DNA of 64,000 bases from Thermoleophilales bacterium (GCA_020636895.1 JACJWZ010000001.1:1479501-1543500); one strand, 5' to 3'; positions 8,996 through 17,336 are shown, counted from the stretch's first letter. The notes: a model not told the origin generated them from the sequence alone. Numbers and translations: made by a program.

Positions 8996-9125
8996 TCGTC
9001 TACCTCCCTGAGAGTTGTCGATCCGGTTCTACCGGTTGCCCGCCTGGAAGGGCGCGTTTCCCCTGCCCGGCGCAGGTGATCTCAAACGCGACGAGCGGCG
9101 GGGCCGCTCTAAGATCCGAGAACGC

Positions 9126-9197
9126 GCGGGTGAAGTGTTACCGGTTGCACGCAAGCCTTCCAAGCTCGAAGAACGGGTTCGAGTCCCGTCACCCGCT
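9126..9197 (+). tRNA. tRNA-Gly (anticodon TCC)
   Basis: 72 nt. Acceptor GCGGGTG/CACCCGC, T arm ACGGG-TTCGAGT-CCCGT, anticodon loop CTTCCAA. The anticodon stem CAAGC/GCTCG holds one A-C mismatch. Discriminator T, no encoded CCA. Confidence 0.9.
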
Positions 9198-9208
9198 CTT
9201 CCCGGACC

Positions 9209-10405
9209 TCACGTCAGCGCCTCGCCGTCCCGTCGCGTCGAGAGCCACATGACCCCGGCGATGCAGACGGCGGTCATCGCCAAGTAGACGGCGTCGGCGC
9301 TGGCCGCCTCGAGCAGGCCACCGGCGATCAGCGGGCCGATCGTGTAGCCCGTCGCGTAGACGAGGTTGAGGCTTCCGTAGGCGAGGCCGCGACTGCTGCG
9401 CGCGAACGTCTCCTCGAACCAGGGCACGGCGCCGCCGAAGAGGATGCTCTGCGCGAGGCCGAAGACAATGAGCGCGACCGCCGCGCCCGCGAGCGTCCCC
9501 AGAACCGTCAGCAGGACACCGGACAGCCCGACGAAGGCGACGCCGACGATGGCGACCGGGCGTCGCCCGCGGCGGTCTCCCGCCCGGCCGGCGATCGGCG
9601 CACCGATGGCGTCGAGGCTGGCGGCCGCGGCGAAGAGCAGCCCGATGGTGGTCTCGTCGGTGCCGAGCCGGCGATCGAGGTCGAGCGGCACCACGAAGTC
9701 GATCGCGCCGAGGAAAGCGGCACCGGCGACCATCACCGACGCGGGTACGAGGACGATCGGCCGCAGCAACGTCGCGAGCATGCCCTTGCCGTCCCCACCG
9801 GGGGCCTCCCCCCCACCGCCTGCGTCGGGAACCCCATGCGGCAGCACGAACCAGCCGAGCGTGAACATCGCGGCTGCGATCCCGGTGACGATCAGGAACG
9901 GCGCCTCGAAGGAGATCTGCCCACCGGCGATGCCACCGAGCGCCGGCCCGCCGATCCCGCCGATGCTGTTGGCCGCGAGCGCGAAGCCGATCGCCTCCCC
10001 CTTGCGCCCAGGCCGGGCGAGGTCGGAGACGACGGTCAGGGCGGCGACCCAGCTCCCGGTTGAGCCGATGCCCTGCACGGCGCGGCCGACGAGCAGCACG
10101 CCGAGCGACTCCGAGTAGGCGATCAGCAGGGAGCCGACCCCGGTCAGGACGAGGCCGGTGAGCAGTAGCGGGCGGCGCCCGATCCGGTCGGCGAGGCGCC
10201 CGACGGGGATCGAGATGAGCATGATCGGGATCGCGTACGCGGCCAGAGCGAGGCCGAGCGCGGCGTCGCCCACGCCCGTGCGCTCCTCGATCTCCGGAAG
10301 GAGCGGCGCAACCAGCCCGAGGAGCGACGTCTCGAGGGCGATCGCCGAGATCGCCACCGTGAGGACCAGGCGGCGCGACCCGGTGTCGGGCGAGTAGGAG
10401 GGCAC
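9209..10405 (-). CDS. MFS transporter, drug/H+ antiporter-like
   Basis: About 398 residues with twelve hydrophobic segments in two halves separated by a glycine-rich cytoplasmic loop. The MFS motif between helices 2 and 3 is clear (GRLADRIGRRP), and a related sequence recurs in the second half (GRAGDRRGRRP). These features fit an efflux permease; the substrate cannot be deduced. I choose the GTG at 10405 rather than the one at 10414 because TAGCGT lies exactly 7 nt upstream of it, the leaderless spacing seen at many genes here. The stop is 11 bp from tRNA-Gly, on the opposite strand. Confidence 0.85.
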   Translation of the reverse strand: MPSYSPDTGSRRLVLTVAISAIALETSLLGLVAPLLPEIEERTGVGDAALGLALAAYAIPIMLISIPVGRLADRIGRRPLLLTGLVLTGVGSLLIAYSESLGVLLVGRAVQGIGSTGSWVAALTVVSDLARPGRKGEAIGFALAANSIGGIGGPALGGIAGGQISFEAPFLIVTGIAAAMFTLGWFVLPHGVPDAGGGGEAPGGDGKGMLATLLRPIVLVPASVMVAGAAFLGAIDFVVPLDLDRRLGTDETTIGLLFAAAASLDAIGAPIAGRAGDRRGRRPVAIVGVAFVGLSGVLLTVLGTLAGAAVALIVFGLAQSILFGGAVPWFEETFARSSRGLAYGSLNLVYATGYTIGPLIAGGLLEAASADAVYLAMTAVCIAGVMWLSTRRDGEALT

Positions 10406-10412
10406 GACGGCC

Positions 10413-10418
10413 ACGCTA
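10413..10418 (-). promoter_or_regulatory. Probable -10 element, leaderless
   Basis: TAGCGT on the minus strand lies 7 nt before the GTG at 10405; it overlaps the alternative GTG at 10414, arguing against that start. Confidence 0.4.
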
Positions 10419-10438
10419 CTCGCGCGAACGCCGTCGCC

Positions 10439-11410
10439 CTACTCCCGCGGCTGTGGGTGCTCCTCCGTCGGGTTGCGGCGGACGAGGCTCTTGCCGAAGT
10501 CGAGGACCTGCTCGCCGACGGATGGGCCGTCGCTCCCGTCGGGGTCGTGCTCGCCATCCCGGATCGAGGGCCACAGGTGCGCCGTCTCGGCGCCGATCAG
10601 GAACACGATCGAGGCGACATAGATGAAGAACATGAACGCGATCACCGCTCCGAGCGACCCGTAGACCGAGCTGTAGTCGGCGATCTCGGTGACGAAGAAG
10701 TCGAAGCCGAGCTTCAGCAGCTCGATGCCGACCGTCGCGACGAGCACGCCCGGCCAGACGTCGCGCAGCTTCTGCCGGTGGACCGGGAGCCGGGTGTAGG
10801 CGACGGTGAACGCGAGCGCGCTGATCAGGGCGGGCACGATGAAGTTGCCGAACGTGATCACCGACTCGATCACGCTGAGGACGCCTTCGCCGATGTCGAG
10901 CTGGATCCTCGACAGCAGCGAGGAGGCGAAGGAGAGGATGAAGAGCAGACCGAGCCCGACGACGAAGCCGAGGTCGAGCGCCTTGCCGCGCAGGTAGCCG
11001 CGCGAGACACGGCCGCCGAAGATGGCATCGATCGCCAAGCGGGCGGAGCCGAACAGGGCACTGGCGGAGAAAAGGAGGCCGACCAGGCCGATTACGCCGA
11101 GCGTCCCGTAGTTGTTGGTGACGCCGCGGATCAGGCTCTCGATGTCGCTGCGGCCCTGCGCGTCGTCGCTGAGCGGCAACTCACGGAACAGGTAGTCGAT
11201 GACGTCCTGGCGCGCGCCCGGATCGTCGAGCACGAAGCCGGCGACCGCCGCGAGCACGATTGCCGCCGGGAAGATCGAGAGCAGCCCGTAGTAGGACATC
11301 GCCGCGGCGTACTGCGTGGCGCGATGCGCGCCGAGACCGTCGAGCACGTTGTAGATCAACGACCAAGAGCGGGCGAGGATCAACTTCGGGCGGCTGGTCT
11401 GCGAGGCCAA
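10439..11410 (-). CDS. YihY/BrkB family inner-membrane protein
   Basis: 323 residues, TTG start, with about six membrane helices and the family hallmarks: AMSYYGLLSIFPA in helix 1, a central GLLFSASALFGSARLAID region, and the C-terminal pair of helices ending VASIVFLIGAE. A charged cytoplasmic tail follows. The family was once annotated as ribonuclease BN, but it is an uncharacterised membrane family. It lies 33 bp upstream of the MFS gene on the same strand and could be cotranscribed with it. Confidence 0.85.
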   Translation of the reverse strand: MASQTSRPKLILARSWSLIYNVLDGLGAHRATQYAAAMSYYGLLSIFPAAIVLAAVAGFVLDDPGARQDVIDYLFRELPLSDDAQGRSDIESLIRGVTNNYGTLGVIGLVGLLFSASALFGSARLAIDAIFGGRVSRGYLRGKALDLGFVVGLGLLFILSFASSLLSRIQLDIGEGVLSVIESVITFGNFIVPALISALAFTVAYTRLPVHRQKLRDVWPGVLVATVGIELLKLGFDFFVTEIADYSSVYGSLGAVIAFMFFIYVASIVFLIGAETAHLWPSIRDGEHDPDGSDGPSVGEQVLDFGKSLVRRNPTEEHPQPRE

Positions 11411-11460
11411 ACTCCCTGGGACCCTATTCCGACCTCCCCGCTACCTTTGCCGCGGAACCT

Positions 11461-11545
11461 GCGGACGTGGCGGAACTGGCAGACGCGCGAGATTTAGGTT
11501 CTCGTGGGCCCATGGCCCGTGGAGGTTCGAGTCCTCTCGTCCGCA
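11461..11545 (+). tRNA. tRNA-Leu (anticodon TAG)
   Basis: 85 nt with a long variable arm typical of class II tRNA. Acceptor GCGGACG/CGTCCGC, anticodon arm CGAGA-TTTAGGT-TCTCG, T loop TTCGAGT. Discriminator A, no encoded CCA. Confidence 0.95.
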
Positions 11546-11576
11546 CTGTCATCGGCGGTACCATCCTCCGCCCCGA

Positions 11577-11649
11577 GGGGCAGTAGCTCAATTGGCAGAG
11601 TTCCGGTCTCCAAAACCGGCGGTTCCAGGTTCGAGTCCTGGCTGCCCCG
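11577..11649 (+). tRNA. tRNA-Trp (anticodon CCA)
   Basis: 73 nt. Acceptor GGGGCAG/CTGCCCC, anticodon arm CCGGT-CTCCAAA-ACCGG, T arm CCAGG-TTCGAGT-CCTGG. Discriminator G, no encoded 3' CCA. It lies 31 bp after tRNA-Leu and is probably cotranscribed. Confidence 0.95.
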
Positions 11650-11703
11650 CTTCGGTCGACCCTCGGATGGAGCCTGCACTCCGTCCGGACCGCGTGCGAA
11701 CCT

Positions 11704-12456
11704 GTGTTCGTGTATCGCCGCTACTCACCCTCTGACTTCCGTCGAGTGAAAGCCCTCATCAGCAGCGGCTCCAGTGACTACGAGATCGCCTCCGCTCTCA
11801 AGATCCCGCGAAGTACCGCCCAGAACTGGCGCCTCCGTGACATCCCGCCCCGAACGCTCAAGCCCGCGCCGAGGGTCTGGAGGCCGTCGGACGGCGCCGC
11901 CTACAGCTACCTGCTCGGGATCTACCTGGGCGACGGACACATCGTTGGGGCAAGTCGTTTGGACATCTACATGGATGCCTCATATCCCGCGGTCGTCGAG
12001 GAGGTCGAACGGACGATCGCAACCGCATACCCGACCTCACACACGCGCCGTGACAGCCGGCCCGGCTCGATCCGGATCGTGGGAAGCGGGGTCGACTGGA
12101 GCAAGGCGATTCCCCAGCACGGCGCCGGCAAGAAGCATGAGCGCTCCATCGAACTCGTTGATTGGCAGCGGGCACTGACCGAGGCAAACCCGGAGGCCTT
12201 CATCCGTGGACTCATCCATTCAGACGGCTGCCGCTGCGTGAACGAGTTCCGGACGCGACTCCCCAGCGGGCGCGTAGCCAGCTACTCGTATCCGCGCTAC
12301 TTCTTCAGCAATCTCTCCGCTGACATCCGGCGGCTGTTCACCGACCATTGCGAACAGATCGGTATCCGCTGGACCCAATCGAACCACCGCAACATCTCGA
12401 TCTCGCATCGAGCATCAGTCGCAACACTCGACGAGTTCGTCGGCCCGAAGTCCTGA
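11704..12456 (+). CDS. HTH plus LAGLIDADG-family protein (homing-endonuclease-like)
   Basis: 250 residues. An N-terminal helix-turn-helix (about 24-46, YEIASALKIPRSTAQNW) precedes a two-motif LAGLIDADG core: LLGIYLGDG at 70-78 and FIRGLIHSDG at 167-176. The acidic residues that bind the catalytic metal (D77, D174) are both present, so it could be an active DNA endonuclease, or a DNA-binding regulator derived from one. It is free-standing, not inside an intron or intein. It starts 54 bp downstream of tRNA-Leu and tRNA-Trp, and a decayed relative sits near tRNA-Pro at 17.5 kb. GTG start at 11704 (alternative GTG at 11710). Confidence 0.75.
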   Translation: MFVYRRYSPSDFRRVKALISSGSSDYEIASALKIPRSTAQNWRLRDIPPRTLKPAPRVWRPSDGAAYSYLLGIYLGDGHIVGASRLDIYMDASYPAVVEEVERTIATAYPTSHTRRDSRPGSIRIVGSGVDWSKAIPQHGAGKKHERSIELVDWQRALTEANPEAFIRGLIHSDGCRCVNEFRTRLPSGRVASYSYPRYFFSNLSADIRRLFTDHCEQIGIRWTQSNHRNISISHRASVATLDEFVGPKS

Positions 12457-12494
12457 TCCCGCGCCGACTTCCTGCACGCCTCCGGTGCAGCGCA

Positions 12495-12500
12495 TATGCT
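12495..12500 (+). promoter_or_regulatory. Probable -10 element, leaderless
   Basis: TATGCT lies 7 nt before the ATG at 12508 and decides that start over the ATG at 12496. Confidence 0.5.
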
Positions 12501-12507
12501 TGCTCCG

Positions 12508-13149
12508 ATGCCGCCCAAGGGAGTGACGGTTCGGGAGGGCTACGAGCTCTGGCACCCGAACAGGGAGAAGGCCGAGTCGAAGACGACGAAGGCGATCGTC
12601 GCCTTCGTGCTGCTCATCTCCGCGGCCCTGCTGGTGATCATCACCCTCGGTGGCTGGGAGCGGCTGCAGAGTCCGGGCGTCGGCTTCATCACGCTCTTCT
12701 GGGCGGGCCTCTACGTGCTCTTCGCGATCTTGGTGATGCGCTGGAACCGCGGCCTCCTGCCGGTCGCCTCGGCGATGGCGATCCTGATGGCGATCTTCGC
12801 CGCGGTGGCGGCCGACGGATGGTTCGCCCGCGCGAAGGAGGGCCTCGACGATCCCGCCCTGCCCCCCGACCTGCTCGGCGTCCTCACCATCGTCGTCATC
12901 CCCGTGCAGCTCCTGCTGATCATCGTGGCTCTGGTCGCCTTCAACCAGGCGTGGAACGTCGAGGAGGAGCGCCCGATCGGCGGCCGCCACGACGTCGAGG
13001 ATCCACCCCCGCCCGCCGGCCAGCCGGGGGAGCAGCGGACCGTCGTCGAGGAGGATCCCCCTCCGCCCCCGCCTCAGGACAGCCCCGCCTACTCCCGTCG
13101 CGACGACGAGGGGTGGGACGACGGCGGCCAGGTCAGCCCCGCGATCTAG
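12508..13149 (+). CDS. Four-helix membrane protein with acidic Pro-rich tail
   Basis: 213 residues with a short cytoplasmic N-terminus, four predicted membrane helices (roughly 30-140), and a hydrophilic C-terminal tail of about 60 residues rich in Pro, Glu and Asp (runs such as DPPPPAG and EEDPPPPPPQD). No family is recognised. The tail could be a flexible protein-binding region. An upstream ATG at 12496 is in frame, but the -10-like TATGCT overlaps it, so the downstream ATG is preferred. Confidence 0.7.
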   Translation: MPPKGVTVREGYELWHPNREKAESKTTKAIVAFVLLISAALLVIITLGGWERLQSPGVGFITLFWAGLYVLFAILVMRWNRGLLPVASAMAILMAIFAAVAADGWFARAKEGLDDPALPPDLLGVLTIVVIPVQLLLIIVALVAFNQAWNVEEERPIGGRHDVEDPPPPAGQPGEQRTVVEEDPPPPPPQDSPAYSRRDDEGWDDGGQVSPAI

Positions 13150-13207
13150 CGGCACGGCACCCCGCGGGCAAGCGGCCGCCGCGAAGCAGCTGCGAGCCGG
13201 CCGTTGA

Positions 13208-13891
13208 CTAGAAGAGCTGCATCGGTGGCTCGATCAGATGCGGGCCGTCCTCGCGGACGTTGTTCACGGCGTCCCCGACCTCTCGGGCGCCGAGCCGGTC
13301 GTCGGGCGCCGGGACCAGCAGCTTCATGAGCGCCCCCGGATCCGCATCGGGATCGACCCAGGTGCCCTCGGCCTCCCTGCTCAACACCACCGGCATCCGG
13401 TTGTGCACGGCCGCGACGACGTCGTTCGGCTCGCAGGTGATCAGCGCGCAGCTCGTGACCGGCTCCCCGCCCTTCGGCTCCAGCCGTGCCCAGATACCCG
13501 CGAAGGCGAACAGCTCCCCGTCAGGCTGGCTGAACCAGATCGGACGCTTGCCGTTCTCGTCCCGCCGCCACTCGTAGAAGCCGTCGGCGGGGATCAGGCA
13601 GCGGCGCCGCTCGAACGACTCCTTGAAGGCCGGCTGGGACGAGAGGCCCTCCGCCCGCGCGTTGATCAGCGGCCGCTGCCCCTTCTTCGTCGCCCATATT
13701 CCCGGCAGCAGCCCCCAGCGCAGCCGACCCGCCTGCATCTTCGCCTCCTCGGTGCGCCGGATGGCGATCACCGGGTCGGTCGGGGCGATGTTGAAGCGGG
13801 GCCGCTCGTCGATCTCGAACGTGCCGTCGAGGTCGAAGCGCGCGGTCAGCCGCCGCGGGCTCGGATCGGTGAGCGTGAAACGTCCGCACAT
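13208..13891 (-). CDS. SRAP (YedK/HMCES) abasic-site processing protein
   Basis: 227 residues starting MCGRF. Cys2, exposed after removal of the initiator Met, is the residue that crosslinks to abasic sites in single-stranded DNA. Other family residues are visible: FNIAPT, NARAEG with its Glu, CLIPADGFYEW, and the AVHNRMPVV histidine motif. The role is shielding abasic DNA at replication forks. The frame extends 11 codons further upstream, but Cys must be residue 2, and TACCGT 7 nt before this ATG supports it as a leaderless start. It stands alone beside tRNA-Leu. Confidence 0.92.
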   Translation of the reverse strand: MCGRFTLTDPSPRRLTARFDLDGTFEIDERPRFNIAPTDPVIAIRRTEEAKMQAGRLRWGLLPGIWATKKGQRPLINARAEGLSSQPAFKESFERRRCLIPADGFYEWRRDENGKRPIWFSQPDGELFAFAGIWARLEPKGGEPVTSCALITCEPNDVVAAVHNRMPVVLSREAEGTWVDPDADPGALMKLLVPAPDDRLGAREVGDAVNNVREDGPHLIEPPMQLF

Positions 13892-13898
13892 GCCGCCC

Positions 13899-13904
13899 AC
13901 GGTA
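13899..13904 (-). promoter_or_regulatory. Probable -10 element, leaderless
   Basis: TACCGT on the minus strand lies 7 nt before the ATG at 13891. Confidence 0.4.
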
Positions 13905-13924
13905 CGGGCAGAATGGGACGACAA

Positions 13925-14008
13925 GCGGCGGTGCTGAAACTGGTAAACAGGGCGCCCTCAAAAGGCGCTGTCCGAAAGGGCTTGTGGGTTCGATCCCCAC
14001 CCGCCGTA
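13925..14008 (+). tRNA. tRNA-Leu (anticodon CAA)
   Basis: 84 nt, class II with long variable arm. Anticodon arm GCGCC-CTCAAAA-GGCGC, T arm GTGGG-TTCGATC-CCCAC. The acceptor stem closes with a G1-T72 wobble. Discriminator A, no encoded CCA. Confidence 0.93.
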
Positions 14009-14038
14009 TCCCCAGCCCGACGGAACGACGCAGCGGCG

Positions 14039-15115
14039 TCAGTGCGACGAAGCGCCCCCGGTCGCCTTCAGCGCGGCACTCGCCTCGGCAAGCAGCGCCG
14101 CCGGATCGGCGCCGTCATCACCGAGTTGCGCGGCCCCGATGTGCAACGTCACCGGTTCGCCGTCGGGACGCCGGCAGCCGTCCCGCACCGCGGACTTCAG
14201 CCGCTCCGACAACTTCGCCGCGCCCTCCCGGTCGACGTCGGCCACGACCACGAACTCGTCGCCCCCCCAGCGGAAGCACGAGTCCGGCTGCCTGACCGTA
14301 TGGTCGATCACCTGCGCCACATCGCGCAGGCAGCGGTCGCCCGCGGGCAGGCCGTGGTGGTCGTTGATCGCCTTGAACGAATCGAGGTCGGCGATGATCA
14401 CGCTCAGATCGGTGTGGGTGCGGCTCGAGCGGAGCGTCGCCGCCGACAGGGCCTCGTTGAACGCGCGCCGGTTCCCGAGCCCGGTCAACGGGTCCAGCCG
14501 CGCCTCGATGCGCGCCTCGTCGCTGAGCGCGAGCAGGCCCTGGCGGTCGACCCGCACCTTCGCGGTGTACACGGTGGCCGCCATCGCCAGGCCGCTCCAG
14601 AGGAGGAAGCGCGCGAGCTCCTCCGCGAACGTCTGCTCCGGCGCGTAGAGCAGGGGTGAGAGGAGCGCCAGCCCGGTGACCAGGACGAAGACGAGCGTGC
14701 GCCTCGGCGGATGCACGGCGGCGGTGTAGACCAGCGGCATCGCCAGCAGCTCCGTGTAAGGCGCGAACCCTCCGTGCAGCCACATGAGGATCACGATCAC
14801 GCCGACGGCCACATAGTTGAGGGCGAGGATCCCGCCTGGTCCGATCCGGCTGCCTGAGCGCAGCAGGCCCAGCGCAACGCCGTAGGCGAAGACGATCATC
14901 GCACCGCCGACGATCCACCCGCTGTCGCCGATGGAGGCATCGTCGAGCGGCGCAAGCGGAAAGAGGAGCAGCGCGATCGTCGCACCTCCCAGCCATAGCG
15001 CTCCGCCGATCTTCCTGGCGAGCCCCCAGTCCCCCATCGCGTAGAAGTCGTCGGTTTGAATGCCGAAGATCTGACGCCAGCTCAGCCCGCCTTCGCCGAC
15101 ACCCGCCGAGGTCAT
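14039..15115 (-). CDS. Membrane diguanylate cyclase (GGDEF)
   Basis: 358 residues. About six membrane helices (35-185) form an N-terminal sensor, followed by a GGDEF domain (about 205-345). The active-site motif is intact (WGGDEF, 283-288), as are DPLTGLGNRR and the metal Asp in IADLDSFK. An inhibitory RxxD site (RQPD, 275-278) lies five residues before GGDEF, so product feedback is expected. It should make cyclic di-GMP in response to an unknown membrane signal. No EAL domain accompanies it. Confidence 0.92.
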   Translation of the reverse strand: MTSAGVGEGGLSWRQIFGIQTDDFYAMGDWGLARKIGGALWLGGATIALLLFPLAPLDDASIGDSGWIVGGAMIVFAYGVALGLLRSGSRIGPGGILALNYVAVGVIVILMWLHGGFAPYTELLAMPLVYTAAVHPPRRTLVFVLVTGLALLSPLLYAPEQTFAEELARFLLWSGLAMAATVYTAKVRVDRQGLLALSDEARIEARLDPLTGLGNRRAFNEALSAATLRSSRTHTDLSVIIADLDSFKAINDHHGLPAGDRCLRDVAQVIDHTVRQPDSCFRWGGDEFVVVADVDREGAAKLSERLKSAVRDGCRRPDGEPVTLHIGAAQLGDDGADPAALLAEASAALKATGGASSH

Positions 15116-15167
15116 CGCTCAGGCCCCTCACATCTCGCTCGATCGGCGCCCTGCATCGCCACCGAGC

Positions 15168-15431
15168 TCAGTGTGTGTTGACCGCGATGATCGTCCCGAT
15201 CGCCACAGAGCAGATGCCGCCGAAGACGACCCACTCCGACCAGTTGTCGAGGTCGAACGCCGCGCTGTAGACCAGCATCAGCAGAACGAGCAGCAGCACC
15301 ACGGTGAGGATCTGCAGGTGCCGCTCCTGGCGCTTCAGCTTCTCCTCGTGGGGAAGCTGCGAGGTCGGCGTGTGATGCAGGTGCGGATGCTTGGGCTCCG
15401 CACCGGAATCTCCCGTCTCCGCGCCACTCAT
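15168..15431 (-). CDS. Small two-helix membrane protein
   Basis: 87 residues from the ATG at 15431. The N-terminal half is hydrophilic and His-rich (KHPHLHH), then two membrane helices (LTVVLLLVLLMLVYSAAF, and VVFGGICSVAIGTIIAV) end almost at the stop. No family is recognised. The frame continues 18 codons upstream, but a TATGAA hexamer 9 nt before this ATG suggests the shorter form. It is upstream of the diguanylate cyclase on the same strand and may share a transcript. Confidence 0.6.
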   Translation of the reverse strand: MSGAETGDSGAEPKHPHLHHTPTSQLPHEEKLKRQERHLQILTVVLLLVLLMLVYSAAFDLDNWSEWVVFGGICSVAIGTIIAVNTH

Positions 15432-15502
15432 GACCACGTATTCATACCTGTTGGGAAGCGGCGCGTCATGCCGGTTCGCTCGCACGCCGGCCTTCGCGCG
15501 TG

Positions 15503-15508
15503 TAGAAA
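15503..15508 (+). promoter_or_regulatory. Probable -10 element, leaderless
   Basis: TAGAAA lies 7 nt before the GTG at 15516. Confidence 0.4.
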
Positions 15509-15515
15509 GCCCTGC

Positions 15516-16211
15516 GTGCCGCCTTCACGAAGTCCCGAGATCAGCCGCCTCGCCTCCGCCGCGGTGCACCAGCGGCTGCGCGAGCAGATCCTCGGCGGCA
15601 CCCTCGCTCCCGGCGACCCGATTCCATCGGAGCGGGCGCTCTCGGAGGAGCTCGGCGTCAACCGTCACGCCGTCCGGGAAGCGCTCAAGCGCCTGCAGCA
15701 GGCCGGCCTCGTGCGGATCTCGCAGGGGGGCGCCACCCGGGTCCGGGACTGGCGCGCCGAAGCCGGGCTGGAGGTGCTGCTCGACGTCGTCGAGCAGGGA
15801 TCGGAGCCACCCGCGGAGATGATGCGCTCGGTTCTCGAGATGCGCGCGAGCATCGGCACCGACGCGGCACGGCGCTGCGCCGATCGCGCAGCCGCGGAGC
15901 AGCGCGAGGCGATCCGGGAGCTGGCGTCGGCCGTGGCTGAGTTCGTCGACTCCGGTGGGGACGAGGCGGTCGCCGACTTCATTCGCCTCTGGGAGCTGAT
16001 CGTCGACGGCTCCGAGAACCTCGCCTACCGCCTCGGCCTCAACTCGCTCAACGGAGCGCTCGACGCCTACCCGCAGATCGGCGAGCAACTCGCACCCCGC
16101 GACGCCGCCGCCGTTCGCGCGCTCGGTGAGGCGATCGGCGCCGGCGAGGCGACCGCCGCCGCCGACGCGGCCCGCGGCCTCCTCGAGGCCGACACCGGCC
16201 TCGTCGGCTGA
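15516..16211 (+). CDS. GntR/FadR-type transcriptional regulator
   Basis: 231 residues. The N-terminal winged helix is classic GntR (HQRLREQILGG, PIPSERALSEELGVNRHAVREALKRLQQAGLV). The C-terminal half is all-helical, as in FadR/FCD effector domains. FadR-type members sense acyl-CoA, FCD members sense organic acids. A perfect FadR-style operator (16338-16354) lies 127 bp after its stop, in front of a fatty-acid-hydroxylase-like gene, which makes that gene the obvious target. A long in-frame extension exists upstream, but the domain begins here and the GTG follows a TAGAAA hexamer by 7 nt. Confidence 0.88.
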   Translation: MPPSRSPEISRLASAAVHQRLREQILGGTLAPGDPIPSERALSEELGVNRHAVREALKRLQQAGLVRISQGGATRVRDWRAEAGLEVLLDVVEQGSEPPAEMMRSVLEMRASIGTDAARRCADRAAAEQREAIRELASAVAEFVDSGGDEAVADFIRLWELIVDGSENLAYRLGLNSLNGALDAYPQIGEQLAPRDAAAVRALGEAIGAGEATAAADAARGLLEADTGLVG

Positions 16212-16238
16212 GGCCGGACCTCAGCCCCAAGCGCCTGA

Positions 16239-16276
16239 ATCCCGGCTGGGTGGTCGGCGTCAGCGGTCGCCGGGAT
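16239..16276 (+). terminator. Possible hairpin terminator after the GntR gene
   Basis: Inverted repeat ATCCCGGC / GCCGGGAT with a 22-nt loop, 28 bp after the stop. No T-run follows, so a factor-independent terminator is uncertain. Confidence 0.3.
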
Positions 16277-16337
16277 GGCGCACCGGTCGCCCGATCGAAG
16301 CGGAGTCGAGGCGAACGCACGAGCCCTGGGCTTTCTG

Positions 16338-16354
16338 AACTGGTATAACCAGTT
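16338..16354 (+). promoter_or_regulatory. FadR-like operator overlapping an extended -10
   Basis: AACTGGT-ATA-ACCAGTT is a perfect 7-bp inverted repeat with a 3-bp centre. The arms are the same as those of the Escherichia coli FadR consensus. It contains TGGTATAAC, an extended -10 hexamer (TATAAC, 16344-16349), so a bound regulator would block RNA polymerase. The downstream ATG is at 16389 with a GAGG ribosome site. Confidence 0.7.
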
Positions 16355-16388
16355 ACCGGTCCAACCACTGCGCAGTGAGGCTCACCAC

Positions 16389-17318
16389 ATGATCAACCTG
16401 GTCGTCGACGCCATCCCCTTCTTCCTGCTCTCCGTCGCGGTCGAGTTCCTGGCGCTTCGCCATGACGACGACCACGTCGAGGACAAGCCGATCGGCTACG
16501 AGGCGCGCGACACTCGCACCTCGCTCGTCATGGGGGTCGGGCACCTCGTCATCTACTCGGGATGGAAGCTCGTCATGGCGGCGGCCTACGCCGGCATCTA
16601 CCTGCTCACCCCACTGCGCATGGACCCGGGCGACTGGTGGGTCTGGGCGATCCTCTTCTTCGCCGACGACCTGAGCTACTACTGCTACCACCGCGCCCAC
16701 CACCGGATCCGGCTCTTCTGGGCGACCCACGTCGTCCACCACAGCTCCCAGCACTACAACCTCTCCACCGCGCTGCGGCAGGACTGGACGCCGTTCTCCT
16801 CGATCTTCTTCTGGGCCTGGCTGCCGCTGCTCGGCTTCCCGCCCTGGATGATCTTCCTCGCGATCTCCTGGAACCTGCTCTACCAGTTCTGGATCCACAC
16901 CGAGAAGATCCGCCGGCTCCCCTCCTGGTTCGAGTACGTCTTCAACACGCCCTCCCACCACCGCGTCCACCACGGCTCCAACGAGCAGTACCTCGACCGC
17001 AACTACGGCGGCATCCTGATCATCTGGGACCGCATGTTCGGGACATTCGAGCCCGAGGGCGAGCGCGTCCGATACGGCCTCACCAAGGACATCGAGACCT
17101 TCAACCCCGTCCGCGTCGCCTTCCATGAGTGGGTCGCGATCTGGCGCGACATGCGAGCGGCGAGCCGCTGGCGCGACCGCCTCGGCTACATGTTCAAGGG
17201 CCCGGGCTGGAGTCCGGAGACTTCCGAATCGGTCCCGAAGCGCGCCGGAGCTCCGCGCCCCGAGAGCCTCGCTGCAGCTTCTCCCGCGCCAAGCGTGAAT
17301 CGGACGATCGGCGCATAA
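16389..17318 (+). CDS. Fatty acid hydroxylase / sterol desaturase family membrane di-iron enzyme
   Basis: 309 residues with about four to five membrane helices and the three histidine clusters of the family: HRAHH, HVVHH and HHRVHH. These bind a di-iron centre that hydroxylates or desaturates a lipid. The ending is hydrophilic. The enzyme probably acts on membrane lipid or carotenoid-like substrates; the exact one is not visible. The in-frame extension upstream is rejected because the operator and -10 lie inside it and the hydrophobic N-terminus MINLVVDAIPFF starts here. Regulation by the adjacent GntR protein is likely. Confidence 0.9.
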   Translation: MINLVVDAIPFFLLSVAVEFLALRHDDDHVEDKPIGYEARDTRTSLVMGVGHLVIYSGWKLVMAAAYAGIYLLTPLRMDPGDWWVWAILFFADDLSYYCYHRAHHRIRLFWATHVVHHSSQHYNLSTALRQDWTPFSSIFFWAWLPLLGFPPWMIFLAISWNLLYQFWIHTEKIRRLPSWFEYVFNTPSHHRVHHGSNEQYLDRNYGGILIIWDRMFGTFEPEGERVRYGLTKDIETFNPVRVAFHEWVAIWRDMRAASRWRDRLGYMFKGPGWSPETSESVPKRAGAPRPESLAAASPAPSVNRTIGA

Positions 17319-17336
17319 GACACTTCTTTCCTGAAA

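Noticed and set aside
11461..12456. Integrated mobile element at the tRNA-Leu/tRNA-Trp pair
   Set aside because: No integrase, no duplicated tRNA 3' end found downstream, and neighbours are ordinary chromosomal genes.
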